A stretch of 64,000 bases of DNA, taken from positions 111,267,161-111,331,160 of the forward strand of contig NC_134087.1 of NCBI RefSeq assembly GCF_000715075.1, written 5' to 3'. Both the position numbers and the translations under genes were made by a program. The notes under the pieces were generated by a model, which saw only the letters and a list, made by a program, of their open reading frames with translations, had not been told where the DNA came from and did not search any database. Position 1 is the first letter of the stretch, and every line of letters begins with the position of its first letter. Source of the DNA: Nicotiana tabacum. Its lineage: Eukaryota > Streptophyta > Magnoliopsida > Solanales > Solanaceae. This document shows positions 1-11,354 of the stretch, piece by piece.

Positions 1-1320
1 ATCATCGTGCTCATCCTGCACATTTATTAAAGCGTTTAAGCAAAAAGAAAACTTTTATTCGACTCAAAAAAAACTATCTATATTTTCGACTCAAAATTAC
101 CTATATATTTTCAAGCGAAGAACTTGACTCTCATTGCAACACGGCCTTTCAACGCCTTGCGGACGAAAACTTAAGGCTGTGAGGGTCGAAAAACAAAAAA
201 AATGAAAACATGACCAAAGGTGGCCATGTATGCAAGGTCAGCCTTCCGGCGTTCCGTTTGGGAACATTTGGCTATGTTTGACAAAATAGCATCACCCAAT
301 TTATTTATGACCCAAAAATAAAATTTTGACACATTTTTTTTTTGACTATTTTATGCAAAGGAAAGGTTGGACCCGTTGAGGGTTGCCTACGTATCTCACG
401 CCCTGTGAGAATCAAACCATGCGTAGTTCAGGCAAATTAACCGAACTATTTTTAAAACATGACTCTTTTCCATTTTTATTTTTAGCATAAGCGAATAAAA
501 ACTATTTTAGAAACAAGACTCTTTTTCTTTTCCTTTTCAACAAATAACACAACCTATTTTCCAAGCTAAAAATAACAGACTCTTTTCTTTCCTTTTCGAC
601 AAAATAATGAAACAACTTATGTTTTTCAAACTAAAACAAAGACTCTTTTTCTATAAACATTTTCCTTTTCGGAAGAGTTTCGCCAGTAATTGGTCATTGA
701 TTTTTTATTTCTAAAATAATCAATTAACTCCCTAACTGATATTTTCTTCTTTTTTTCCTCTTTTCTCTTTTTTTTCAATTTTCCAACATTCCCGAGATTC
801 AGAAACCGGTCAAAATGCAAGTTCGAAACAAATATATGTACAGAGCAAGTAGGATGCATCAGGATGGTCTTTTCATTTCAGGTTGCTAGTCCTAGACGGA
901 CCCAACCCCTGTGTTGATTCCCCTAAGTCAAATGCAACGTGATGCAAATAAGTGTTCCTACTAGGGATCCGGCATGAAGTCACGTTATTCTATGTTCAAA
1001 ACCTGGGTCGGTGTTCTAGACTGTGTACCCGAGTGGACAACTCGAGTCGAGGAGGGGGCAACTTACCGGGAACCAAAAGGTCATCCGGCTTCGTAACTTG
1101 TCCGGCCTCTTTCTTATTTTAAGGTATGACACTAATAGAATAGGGAGTCTCAACCAGTAAGCACATCCCGGGAGGTGAAGAGAGAAGGGTGTCGGCATAG
1201 TTTATATACAGTTTAGATAATATCAAAGCGGTAACATTCAGCACATTTAGCATAAATCATGTAGGAAAATCAGATACAATTAAATACAACAATTTATCTA
1301 AGCTCGAATTCTGAACCCTG
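1..1320 (-). mobile_element. Element A: Ogre-like leader (5' untranslated interior)
   Basis: Internal sequence of a minus-strand Ty3/gypsy element whose 5' LTR lies to the right at 1364-5350. It begins just inside the primer-binding site and runs leftwards out of the window. I see no credible coding region; the short ORFs here have low-complexity composition. The motif reading TACGTAGGCAACCC on the minus strand (about 380-395) and the block around 1020-1050 resemble leaders of Solanaceae Ogre-type elements, and the latter block recurs in element B at about 10890-10925. Long U-rich and A-rich runs (480-780) fit a non-coding leader or intron. The lineage is inferred from PBS type and LTR size. 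Confidence 0.65.
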
Positions 1321-1359
1321 AACCAGAGATTCTGGGTTCGGTCCCTAGCAGAGTCGCCA
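1321..1359 (-). promoter_or_regulatory. Element A primer-binding site, extended tRNA-Arg match
   Basis: The plus strand reads like the 3' half of plant tRNA-Arg(ACG), from the 3' side of the anticodon stem through variable loop, T arm, acceptor strand and CCA. The terminal 18 nt (1342-1359) are the ordinary PBS. The remaining 21 nt upstream continue the match, which is unusual. Compared with the tRNA recalled from memory there are three differences: one in the T loop at the A58 position, one in the T stem and one in the acceptor strand. A 4-nt spacer (1360-1363) separates it from the LTR end. Confidence 0.75.
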
Positions 1360-1363
1360 GAGC

Positions 1364-4300
1364 TGTCACACCTCCTTTTTCTACCTACACCCGCAAAGGG
1401 CGTAAAGTAGTTTTTCCAATTAAAGGACAATCGGAACGGGATTTAATTATTAATATTCAGAGTCGCCACTTGGGAGATTAATGGTGTCCCAAGTCACCGG
1501 TTGAATCCCGAACCGAGGAAAAATATGACTCTGTTACAGTCTGCGAACCAGAAATCCGAGTAAGGAATTCTGTTAACCCGGAAGAAGGTGTTAGGCACTC
1601 CCTGGTTCCGTAGTTCTAGCACGGTCGCTTAACTGTTGCATTTGATTTTATCTGATTTTAATACCTGCTAGCTTATGTGCCTTTTATTCGTAAACCGCTT
1701 TTTATCATTATTTATTTTACAAGAATTGCGACGTCATGAAAACGCGTTTCGAACCACGTCGCAATCAATGCACCCGTGGTTGTCAACACATTTCGACTTC
1801 GTCGAGATTTGGATTTGGGTCGCATCAATGCGCACCCGAGTTTAAGAATGTAATTTAATTAAAATCGCGCCTAAAAATTCTAACGTAATATTATTTTGGG
1901 GAAGGCCGTGAAATTCACTAAACGGCCCTCCCGAATTCTAAGTATTTTAATAACTATTTATCGAGGGCCCCATAATCTATTTATCTATCTAGAGACGCTC
2001 GTCTCATTTTGTTTTAAAGGCCGATCCTAGAGTGGCTATGATTTTCTACTATTTGTTTTTGTCTCGGAAAATAATAATTGATTAATACGTCGGTAACTTT
2101 CTTTATAAGAAAGACTGTCCCCAACATATGGGCTTACATGGACACTAATAGTCCCAATGCCAAAGAAGGCCCAATTCTCACGCAAACACATACCAATGAG
2201 CCCAGGTTCGAACCTGGACGGAAACAACACGACGTTCACCCCAATCGATCCAAACACCAACTCACTATTTTTAGCATTACCTCACTTCGGATCTCGGTTT
2301 TAACCAATCAAAACACAAGTGAACAATTATTTTTATTTAGCTTACTACCATATGAATTGTAAAATAACACGAACATAACGAAAGTGTAGTATCAAATTTG
2401 AACAACAAACTTGCCAAACAAAAGGCTGTTTTCGACTCTAGCACCAGAAACGTTAATATTAAACTGAAATTCGTGTATTGACTCAAACTTATCATTTTTA
2501 TGCATTTCAAAATTTAAATCTAACCACCAGCTTCACACTTCAATTACTTCCTGACTTTTAAGAAACAAACTGTTGTTATTTTTATTATCAACTATTTGCA
2601 CAAATCACAGTTGTTATACAAATACGTTCATAAGCTAACAATAATCAATCCAAATGGACCTATCTGCTTCATTGATTGACTGGGTCAACAACACCATATT
2701 AATTCGAATATGAGCTTAAACCAATATTTACTAACATGATCTAACAAGAGATATGGATTATCAATGACCAGTTCCAACTGCCCATTGCCTAAACCAATTA
2801 ACAGCCCATAAATTAACTACAACATCAGTCCTATTATTACATATCCGGTACAAATTTAATCATTCCAAATGAACACCAAGGAAACAGTGTATGACTTAAA
2901 GTAACAACACAATACTTGCACTTCAATCTCTTTTTCAATTCAGTTTTATTCAGCTTGTAAACACATACACCACTCAATGCTAGAGATAAGTACCTGGAAG
3001 TAACGAAACAAATGGGGAATAAGAAGGATCAGCAACAGGCAGCAGAAATAATTGAACCGCAGTAATAGTTTCAACCCAGCAAGCAGATCAGCAACCCAAG
3101 TACCAAACAAGAAGGAGAAATTGACCAAAACAGCATTAATGCCAAACAAACGAACTCAAATGGCATCCATAGGCATCAGCAACCATCAAACTCCAATAAA
3201 TCCCAGTTTAATTCAATCCAAAATGCTTAATAACAAACCAACATGGTCCAGAGCACTCTAACAATCAAAGGAGAAGAAAATCGATCAAAACTAAGTCCCA
3301 AAACCAATGTAACAGTGATTTGTATATTTGCTGGGATTTTATCTACTTTCTTTTGGGTTTTTTCTCGAATGTACCGGGAGTTTCAGATCCAGTATTTCTA
3401 ATCTGAGATTCAAAACTAACCTGGGAAGCTTAGACTAAATTTTTGTTTTTTTTTTTATTTTTTTGAGGGGATTTTGGGGCTCTCAGCTGAAGGAAGAAGA
3501 CCTCTTCCCTAAGGCATTTCATGCCCTTTTATAGGCAACAAGAGAGAGTAGATCAAATTTTAGGCCTTCTTTTTTAGTGCCTCCCTTATTTTCAGTTTAG
3601 TCCCTCTATTCTTGACTTGCTAAACAAGTAAATGCATCACAATTATTGAAATCTACACTTGTACCCCATTCTAGAAGCCTCTAGGATGCTCTTTTAGCTA
3701 AGCAATTCCTATACTACCTTTACTCCTGCTTTGAAATTACAAGTCCTTAAAGAAACTACCCATTTCATCCAACTAGAATTACTATCTTGTTTTCAGCTAT
3801 AACCATACTACTCAAACAGCCGAGATTTAAACAAAACTTCAAACATTTACCCCAAATCAAACAAAATTCCGAACAATCCAATTATTAAAACAAACTACTT
3901 AGCATGAAGCCACCAACCAAAGAAGCCCCGATTAATTCAGAGTTTGAACTAATCGACTGACAAGCCCACGCCCAATATTGATAGAAATATATGAAGAATA
4001 AACAAATACACAAACTATTCTAATCGAATTCACTAGCTAAACCCACAGACAACAGAAAGCGTGAGGCCATGACTTCTAATCCTAACTGATTGTTCAACAA
4101 ACAAGGTTATGAATTAAACTAATTGACATTCAACTAAACTAATCAACACAAAACAAAACTGAACAAAGCGATGAACAAAGAAACTCACCGATGGAGGGAA
4201 AACTCCGGCCAACCACTGCCGTCCGAATCTTTCCAGATTTTTGACACGTAGCATCCCTAACCATGTGTTTTCACAAGAAAACACATGGTTAAGGATATTA

Positions 4301-5350
4301 CGGTCCAAAGTCACAAAGATTTTGCGTTAGGGTTTTTGGCCGGAAAATTTAAAATTGATATTTGAACCAATCTAGGAAGATTTGAGACCAACGGGTATGG
4401 GGATTGGGTAGAGTAGGTTCCGGCGGTCACAAGGTATAAATTTGATGGTGATTGGGTTACTTTGAGTTTTGGCAGGAAACCTTTGATCAAAGATTCGATG
4501 ATCTAGGGATAGATTTGAAGGAAACGGATGGTGGATTCATGACGAGGGGGAAGAGGAGGTCTCGTGATGTTATTTTGGTGGTCGATGGCATAAATGGCGT
4601 TTCCCGCCGGCGAGGATTCCGGCGAGCTCAAGGCTGTACGAGGAAGGAGGCATCTGTCTCTAGGGTTTGTGAGTGTCCTTCAGACACTTTTATTCAAAAT
4701 TTATATGGACTCTGAACCGTTGATACAAGGCAGATGAACGGTCAGGATCGTATCGCTTACAAAACGACGTCGTTTGGGTTAGGATAGGGGTAGGCCGGGT
4801 ATTGCAGCATTGGGCCTGGATCTGGTTGGAATGGTCTAAGGGCGTTTGGGCCTGAAAATTATCAATGAATTGGCCCAAATTTGGGTCTTTATTAAGACCA
4901 CTTTCCTACTCTTATTTTCTTTTCTCTTTTATTTCCTTTTTCTCATTTTTTAAATTTTTATAATTTTTTCTAATTTTTATAAAGATGTAATACCAACATG
5001 AAATCCTAATTATTTCAAAATAAAGACTAATTAATTCCTAAAATTGTTTTAAAAACTATTTCATGACAAATTCACAATAAAAATCATTAGAATGCAAAAG
5101 TGAACTAATTTTGTGATTTTTCATGTTTTGTTCTAAACAAATTAACCCTTAATTGATACTAAAATATAAAACTAAACCTAAATGCGAAAATGCATATTTT
5201 TGTATTTTATAAAAATTAACATGCGCAAATAAAATGCAACAATTATCAGAAAATGGCACCAAAATGCACAAAAATTGTAAAAATAAAGAAAAACCATTTT
5301 GTTTGAATTTTTGGGAATAATTGGCTTAGGGAAAAAATCACGTGCTCACA
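1364..5350 (-). mobile_element. Element A 5' LTR (about 4.0 kb)
   Basis: On the minus strand the LTR starts TGTGAGCACG at 5350 and ends GTGTGACA at 1364, giving canonical TG...CA ends, directly followed by the tRNA-Arg PBS. Its right edge cuts RNase H codons of element B, which fixes that boundary. About 4 kb is very long for an LTR and typical of Ogre/Tat elements. A TATA box lies near 3524-3533. The segment 4330-4720 is higher in GC and has an 87-codon plus-strand ORF (4452-4715) with no recognised homology, which I do not call a gene. Only one LTR is in the window, so its age cannot be estimated. Confidence 0.8.
3524..3533 (-). promoter_or_regulatory. TATA box of element A LTR
   Basis: The minus strand reads TATAAAAGGG in the middle of the LTR, the best core-promoter match on the transcribed strand. 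Transcription would start near 3490-3500, leaving about 2.1 kb of R/U5 before the PBS. Confidence 0.55.
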
Positions 5351-7228
5351 CATGTCAATAGCCATTTTGAGCCCTATGATGCAGGATTCGTACTCGGCCA
5401 TATTGTTGGTGCATGGGAACCTGAGTTTGGCGGACACCAGATAATGCTGACCGGTTTCTGATACTAGGACTGCTCCTATGCCGACTCCTTTGAAATTTGC
5501 TGCTCCATCAAAAAATAATCTCCAACCATCATAGGATTCCACAATGTCTTCTCCTACGAATGACACCTCTTCGTCAGGAAAATACGTTTTCAGGGGTTTA
5601 TATTCTCCATCTATGAGATTTTCAGCAAGGTGATCTGCCAATGCCTGACCCTTGATTGCTTTCTGAGTCACGTAGACAATGTCGAACTCACTCAACAGGA
5701 TTTGCCACTTGGCTAGCTTGCCAGTGGGCATGGGCTTCTGGAAGATGTACTTTAAAGGATCCGTCCTTGATATGAGATATGTAGTATAGGCATAGACGTA
5801 GTGCCTCAACTTCTGAGCTACCCAAGTCAAAGCACAGCAGGTGTGCTCTAACAGAGAATACCGGGTCTCGTACGGAGTGAACTTCTTACTGAGGTAATAA
5901 ATGGCCTGCTCCTTCCTCCCCGTTTCATCATGCTGCCCCAAAACACAACCGAATGCTCATCCAATACTACAAGGTAGAGTAATAAGGGTCTACCTGGCTT
6001 AGGCGAAACTAAGACTGGTGGTGTTGATAGGTTTTCCTTGATTCTGCCAAAAGCTTTTTGGCAATCATCAGTTCATTTGGTAGCGGCGTCCTTATTCAAC
6101 ATCTTAAAGATCGGCTCACAGATAACTGTAGATTGTGCTATGAACCGGCTGATGTAGTTAAGTCTCCCCAAGAAACTCATCATGTCCTTCTTGTTCTTTG
6201 GCGGTGGCAATTCTTGAATAGCTTTGACCTTTGATGGATCCAGTTCTATTCCTCGGCGACTCACAATAAACCCAAGTAGTTTTCCGGCAGGAACCCCAAA
6301 TGCACACTTTGCGGGATTCAGTTTCAGGTTGTACCTTTGCAATCTATTGAAAAACTTCCTCAAATCCTCCATGTGATCAGTAGCTTTTTTGGACTTGATA
6401 ATAACATCATCTACGTACACCTCTATCTCCTTGTGTATCATATCATGGAAAATGGTAGTCATGACCCTCATGTAGGTGGCCCCTGCATTCTTCAGGCTAA
6501 ACGATATCATCTTGTAACAGTACATTCCCTACAGCGTAACGAAAGCCATTTTCTCAGCATCTTCTTCATCCATCCAGATCTGATGATACCCAGCGAAATA
6601 ATCCACAAATGACTGCAATTCATGCTTGGTGCAATTGTCGATCAGGATGTGTATGTTTGGCAAGGGGAAGTCGTCTTTTGGACTGGCCCGATTGATATCC
6701 CCGTAGTCGACACAGACTCTGACCTTCCCGTCCTTCTTTGGTACTGGCACGATATTGGCTAACCATGTCGGGTATTCTACTACCCTGAGAACCTTAGCTT
6801 TGACCTGCTTAGTGACCTCTTCCTTGATTTTCAGACTCATATCAGGCTTGAATTTCCTGAGCTTTTGCTTTACCGGTGGACATGTTGGATCAGTTGGCAG
6901 TTTGTGAGCCATAATAGACGTCCTTAGACCAGTCATGTCATCATACGACCATGCAAATATGTCCTCATATTCCCTTAGAAATTTCGTGTATTCCTTCTTT
7001 TCTAACGGTGATAAGTGGACGCTGATTCGTGTTTCTTTGATGTTTTCTGCATCTCCTAGGTTGACGACTTCTGTTTCGTCTAGGTTGGACTTAGGTCTAT
7101 TCTCAAAATTCTCTACTTCTTTAAAAATCTCTTCTGGTACGTCATCTTCCTCTAAATCTATGTCCATTTGTTGCGTTGTCTCGTTGCATGTCACAGTCAT
7201 CGGTTCATCAAGATAAGTTATAGTAATG
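5351..7228 (-). pseudogene. Element B reverse transcriptase and dual RNase H
   Basis: Copies the element RNA into DNA inside the cytoplasmic virus-like particle. From the N-terminus: a linker rich in acidic residues, the RT fingers and palm with VPKKDGKVRVCVDYGDIN and the catalytic YVDD (YVDDVIIKS, near 6410), thumb, first RNase H module (ALADHLAENL at its end, near 5630), then a second, archaeal-like RNase H with FFDGAANFKG and NNMAEYE. Two Trp codons appear as stops (near 6526-6528 and at about 6072), and a 1-base deletion near 5956 shifts the frame. The last genuine codons are at 5351-5360; after that the reading frame continues into the element A LTR. The two RNase H modules mark the Tat lineage. 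Confidence 0.85.
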
Positions 7229-7415
7229 CTGTATAAGTAAAGTAATGAAAGAAAACGATAGTAATAAGTGTTGATTCATAAGAAAAGTCAAAATGCTTTG
7301 ATAAATTGCATAATAATTGTTTTGAACATTGGAGATCTTATCGCAGGAATTGAAAACATGCGAAAAATAAAAATCTTTTAGTAAATCAAAACAGTGCTTG
7401 TTTTAGCCTTGCTAC
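7229..7415 (-). other. Ogre-type intron between protease and RT
   Basis: AT-rich, stop-filled stretch between protease and RT coding sequence. The minus strand offers a donor CGGGGTAGCAAGG (GT at 7415-7414) and an acceptor TTACTTATACAG ending at 7229. Just after the acceptor an open frame runs directly into the RT polyprotein (ITITYLDEPMTVTCNE). Ogre elements are known to carry an intron at this place. The donor is less certain than the acceptor. Confidence 0.6.
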
Positions 7416-8038
7416 CCCGAGGCTCGTCAGACCCTGGTTGTCCTGATGGTCCAGTTATTGAGGCGGGCCCCTCTGATTACGACTTGTATGGAAGGTTCTT
7501 CCTCCCCCTCCTCCTCGAGAATGACACATCAGTCCATATCACTGTCTTCTAAGAATAAATTCCTCACCGCTGCCAATGCTTCCTCTTCTTCTGGCCAATA
7601 AATAATATCGGCCGGTTGGAAAGTCCGCTCCAAATGTGGTATAGGCTGCTCCAGTGGATAGTAAGGACCACGCCATGGTGGCGACCAGCTGTTGAATTCC
7701 TATCCCAGATGTGGTATAGTACTCATATCCCAGACCGAAAGTGGTGCCATGTTTCTTGAGTTTTATAGGCTTAGTGATTCCTTGGAGATTCTTTCTGAGT
7801 CCTTTGCCAGGTTCGTACCCATTCTAATTCAGTATACTCTCGATCTTGTTATCCCACCATTTGTTTTTGTCAACAGCATTTACCCTCTAGATGTGATGGG
7901 AAGTCTCTCCTCCCAGCTTTTTTCTCCATTCAATTGATGGAATGGTCTGGAGACTGTATATGGGGTTGCTACCGTCGCCGTGAATGATCACTTCCTGGTG
8001 GTTCCATTCAAAGTTTACTGCCTGATGCAGTGTTGATG
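7416..8038 (-). pseudogene. Element B protease remnant
   Basis: Minus-strand stretch between gag and the intron. Recognisable pieces include LHQAVNFEWNHQEVIIHGDG (about 8027-7965) and an acidic segment with PADIIYWPEEEEALAAV (about 7620-7570), both like the C-terminal half of Ogre-type aspartic proteases. I could not locate a clean catalytic D-S/T-G in frame; frameshifts and stops interrupt it, and a diverged active site may lie within the adjoining 8039-8150 reading frame. Confidence 0.5.
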
Positions 8039-9910
8039 CTACAGCCCCAGCGGTATGGATCCATGGCCGTCCCTAGATGGCTGAATCAGGACTATGATTG
8101 GATTAAAAGTAACTGTTGGTTTCTTTGGATCATCACCTTCTATGATCAACCCAATCGACCCATCGAGATACCAATCATCCTTTATTTTGATCATGTGAAC
8201 GCCTCCACCCTTATGGTCTGGCAGAGGGTTATTGCAGACATTTGGAGCAGGTTCCTTTGCCACAATAATTTTGTTGTCAATCAGAGCCTGGATCTTGTCT
8301 TTCAGAGAATGACATTCGTCGATAGTGTGTCCCTTCATGCCGGAATGGTATGCACAAGATTTTTTTGGATTGACATATTGAGAAGGGTTCTCAGGGGTTA
8401 TGGAAGGGATAGGGGTGACATAACTAGCGGCTTTGAGTCTCTCGTATAACTGGTCAATGGGTTCGGCAATGGTTGTATACTGTTTAGGAGGTCTGCGGTC
8501 AAAATTTGGTCGAGGTCTAGGGAAGTTTTGGCATGTAGGGGGTGATTGATAGTGGGATGGTTGAACATTGTAGGCTTGGTAAATAGGTGCTGGTTGGGAG
8601 TATCTGGGTGAAGTAGGCTGATATGTGGGAACTAGAGGTGATTGATAAGTGGGTGGTGGAGTTTGGTAAGAGGGTGAGGGTGCTTGGTAATTTGGTGTAG
8701 GCTGATATGTGAGTGGAGGCATCAGATAGGTTTGGTATTTGATGGGAGATTTGGTTCTTTGTGCAACCACTGCGGCCCCTACGTCCCTTTTCTTGGATGC
8801 ACCACCAAACTGTAAAGCCTTATTTGTAGCTTGCAAGGCCTCAAAGTTCGTGACCATACCGCTTTTGATGCCCTCTTCGATCTTCTCACCCAGCTTGATG
8901 ATGTCAGAAAATTTATGGCTTTCAATAAACATTAGCCGCTCATAATACTTTGGGTACTAAGCCTGGACGAAGAATTTGTTCATCTATTCTTCCTCTAAGG
9001 CGGGTCTGACTTTAGCAGCTTCAGATCTCCAGTGAGTAGCATACTCGCAGAATGTTTTTGTGGGCTTCTTCTTTAGGTTCTAAATGTAGAACACATCTAG
9101 CGCATTTTCTGTGTTGAACCTGAACTTGTCCATGAAATCGGATGCCATACTCACCTAGTTTGACCATTTCTTTGAGTCTTGGCTAATGTACCAAGACAGA
9201 GCATCTCCCTTCAGACTCCCCATGAAAAGCTTCATGCGGATCCTTTCGTCTTTCCCTACTCTGACTAGTTTGTCGCAGTATGTTCTCAAATGGACCCTCG
9301 GATCACCTGTACCGTCAAACATCTCGAACTTCGGAGGTTTGTACCCCTCCGGCAGCTCAACATCTGGTTGTATGCAGAGATCTTCATAGTTTAAACCCTC
9401 AATTCCCTTGCTTCCTTCGACTCCTTGAATTTGGCTAGTCAGTTTCTTAAGTTCTTCAGCCAGGTTCCTGATGAGCGAGTCTTTATCATCAGACTCGGGT
9501 GTGCTTGAGATGGGTTGGGTGGAGTGTGGCATGGTCTCCATGTAGATGGGGGTGTTATGATGGGTGTGAAAGTGGTCATTTGTGGAGTTTTGGGGTTCCG
9601 GGATGAGCAGTGGGGTATTGTTGGAAGTATGGAAGGTGTTGCAGTGGTGGTGAGGAGCGGGATGGTTTTGTGGCTTCGAGATATTTTGTGGAGGTGTGGG
9701 GTTCTGAGCATTTGGGAAATTGACATCTGGAGAGGTAAGGAAAAATGACAGACTTGCTAGATTTCAAACCTGATCAAGTTCTTCTTGGAATTTCAGCAGC
9801 TTTTGTTCGAGTTGGGATGCATTTTCTTTGGAAACCTGAGTACCATGACCGTGAGTGACCTCTACCCGTTCAGTTGAGTTCTCCTTTCTGGCGTTGTTCG
9901 AATCTTCCAT
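8039..9910 (-). pseudogene. Element B gag (capsid/nucleocapsid), with stops
   Basis: Structural protein that packages element RNA. The start is chosen at the ATG 9910-9908, MEDSNNARKEN, followed by a coiled-coil-like Gln/Glu/Lys segment, a Pro/His-rich linker, and the capsid core at 9400-8830 (KFEMFDGTGDPRVHLRTYCDKL, then SWYISQDSKKW). A Tyr-Gln-Thr-Pro repeat region (about 8750-8560) precedes a zinc-knuckle-like CAYHSGMKGHTIDEC near 8340. In-frame stops occur near 9772, 9154, 9080, 8980 and 8957; at least three stand where the family has Gln, so CAG became TAG. The final 8932-8039 part is open for 297 codons. Confidence 0.8.
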
Positions 9911-10439
9911 CTTCCCTTTGTTCTTGTTTTTGACAGGACTAAGAGCAGGAGTGGGTGGAGGGACCCTGGATCTCGTGGAATAAGATAATGTTGCCCGAGT
10001 GCACTAACTAACCTTTGGGGAAGGGGAATAAATAAACAAAAAGTAAAAACAAAAAGGTAACAAGTTAGTGAGGATTATAAGAAAATGTTACGATATTTAA
10101 ACACATAGTGCAAGAATGTAAATCGTGTCCTATTTGGGAACCTCTTTGTGCTCGAGGTAGGCCTAGCGACAAGTTGATTTAGAGAACTTAGAATGTTAAA
10201 TGCCTCATTTTATTGATAAAAAGTAGACAAATCCCAAATCGACACTAAATAACAGGAAATAAAATATCATTAGTGGCAGTTGGCCTTATTACATTCATAA
10301 AACGAAAAAGTAAATTCCTATCTACTTGATCCCAGAAGGACCTTCCTCAGGTTGAATGCTCTCGTAGATCAAATACTTCGCGTAGGTTCACCAGTAAAAA
10401 TGCCTTGGTCAGGTGTTCTCCTTCGTTTCCCTCAGCGTT

Positions 10440-10637
10440 CTAGCAGTCAGTGACTCTCTTCCTCACTTTTCCTTCTAATTCCAGCAGACTGTATTCCAGA
10501 TATTCCAACTTTTCGCTAGCTCTGGCGGCCCTCTCTTTCCATTTATTGATTTGGTCATCCGTTGGAAGACTCCTCCACCAATCTAGCAAGAGTGGGGGCA
10601 TGCTAACCATTCCAAAACTGGGGACCTCGTTCTTCAT
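10440..10637 (-). CDS. Small ORF in element B leader, possible Ogre ORF1 remnant
   Basis: A 65-codon open frame upstream of gag on the element's strand. The product has a Trp-rich start (LLLDWWRSLP) and a charged, predicted helical stretch (INKWKERAARASEKLEYLEYSLLELEGKV). Ogre elements carry an extra ORF between PBS and gag, so this may be its remnant, but I recognise no domain. It could also be chance coding within a long leader. Confidence 0.35.
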   Translation of the reverse strand: MKNEVPSFGMVSMPPLLLDWWRSLPTDDQINKWKERAARASEKLEYLEYSLLELEGKVRKRVTDC

Positions 10638-11336
10638 TTTCTACAAAACAAAAGGGTTAAGACCATACCCCTACCGGACTTGACTATTTAACATCAACAA
10701 GTAGCATGAAGCATTTAGTTCTCCAAATAAATACACAGAACGTGGGGATGTCCGTTTGGGTTTAGGGAAACTCAGTGGACTTTTGACAAGGCTATCTTAA
10801 AGTGTCATTATGCGGACAACATAACTGACTCGGCTAGGTTTGACCATGATGCATGCACAGTTTAAACAGAGTGAGGTTTCTATGGGGTTTTAGACTGGTA
10901 CCCTTGAGCGGACAACTCAACGGGGAAAGGCATGGAACTATCGACTACACCGTTGATCGACTGGTTTTATCGCAAATACGCCTTTTCCGAATTTAAGGGG
11001 TGATAATATCAGAAGAGCGCAACCACTCATTATAAGAGTTGCTATGGTATTTTGTTTGGCACGAGTGGAATATGATGTTGAGCATGATTATGCAACAATT
11101 AAAGTAGGTTATCACGTATTTGCACGTTAGGAAAACAGTAAATACAACAGTTTTTTCATAATTTAAAGTGGTAATAAAGGAAAGCAGTAAAGGAAAGTAA
11201 TAAAGGAAAGAAACAAAAAGACAAGTAAGTTTTGCAATCGAAAAGAAAATTGAATGCTTGAAAGAAATAAACAGATAATTGCGCATAAAGAAGCATAAAT
11301 TCACAATAATAGTCTGAAATGGTAAAAGCCTAAAAC
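10638..11336 (-). other. Element B leader RNA region
   Basis: Untranslated interior between PBS and the small ORF. The block 10890-10925 matches the element A leader, including a small hairpin (10904-10920). No protein-coding region supported. Confidence 0.55.
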
Positions 11337-11354
11337 TCCCCAACAGAGTCGCCA
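11337..11354 (-). promoter_or_regulatory. Element B primer-binding site (tRNA-Arg)
   Basis: The plus strand reads TCCCCAACAGAGTCGCCA, matching the 3' end of plant tRNA-Arg with one or two differences depending on isoacceptor. Unlike element A, the match stops after the standard 18 nt. The LTR begins 3 nt to the right. Confidence 0.75.

Noticed and set aside
1321..1359. A tRNA-Arg gene or pseudogene
   Set aside because: Only the 3' half is present, it ends in encoded CCA, and it sits exactly at an LTR edge, so it is a primer-binding site.
4452..4715. Plus-strand 87-codon ORF in LTR A
   Set aside because: Antisense to the element, no recognised domain, no similarity to the equally long ORF in LTR B.
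8030..8449. Plus-strand 139-codon ORF
   Set aside because: Shadow of element B gag, which reads on the other strand with a zinc knuckle.
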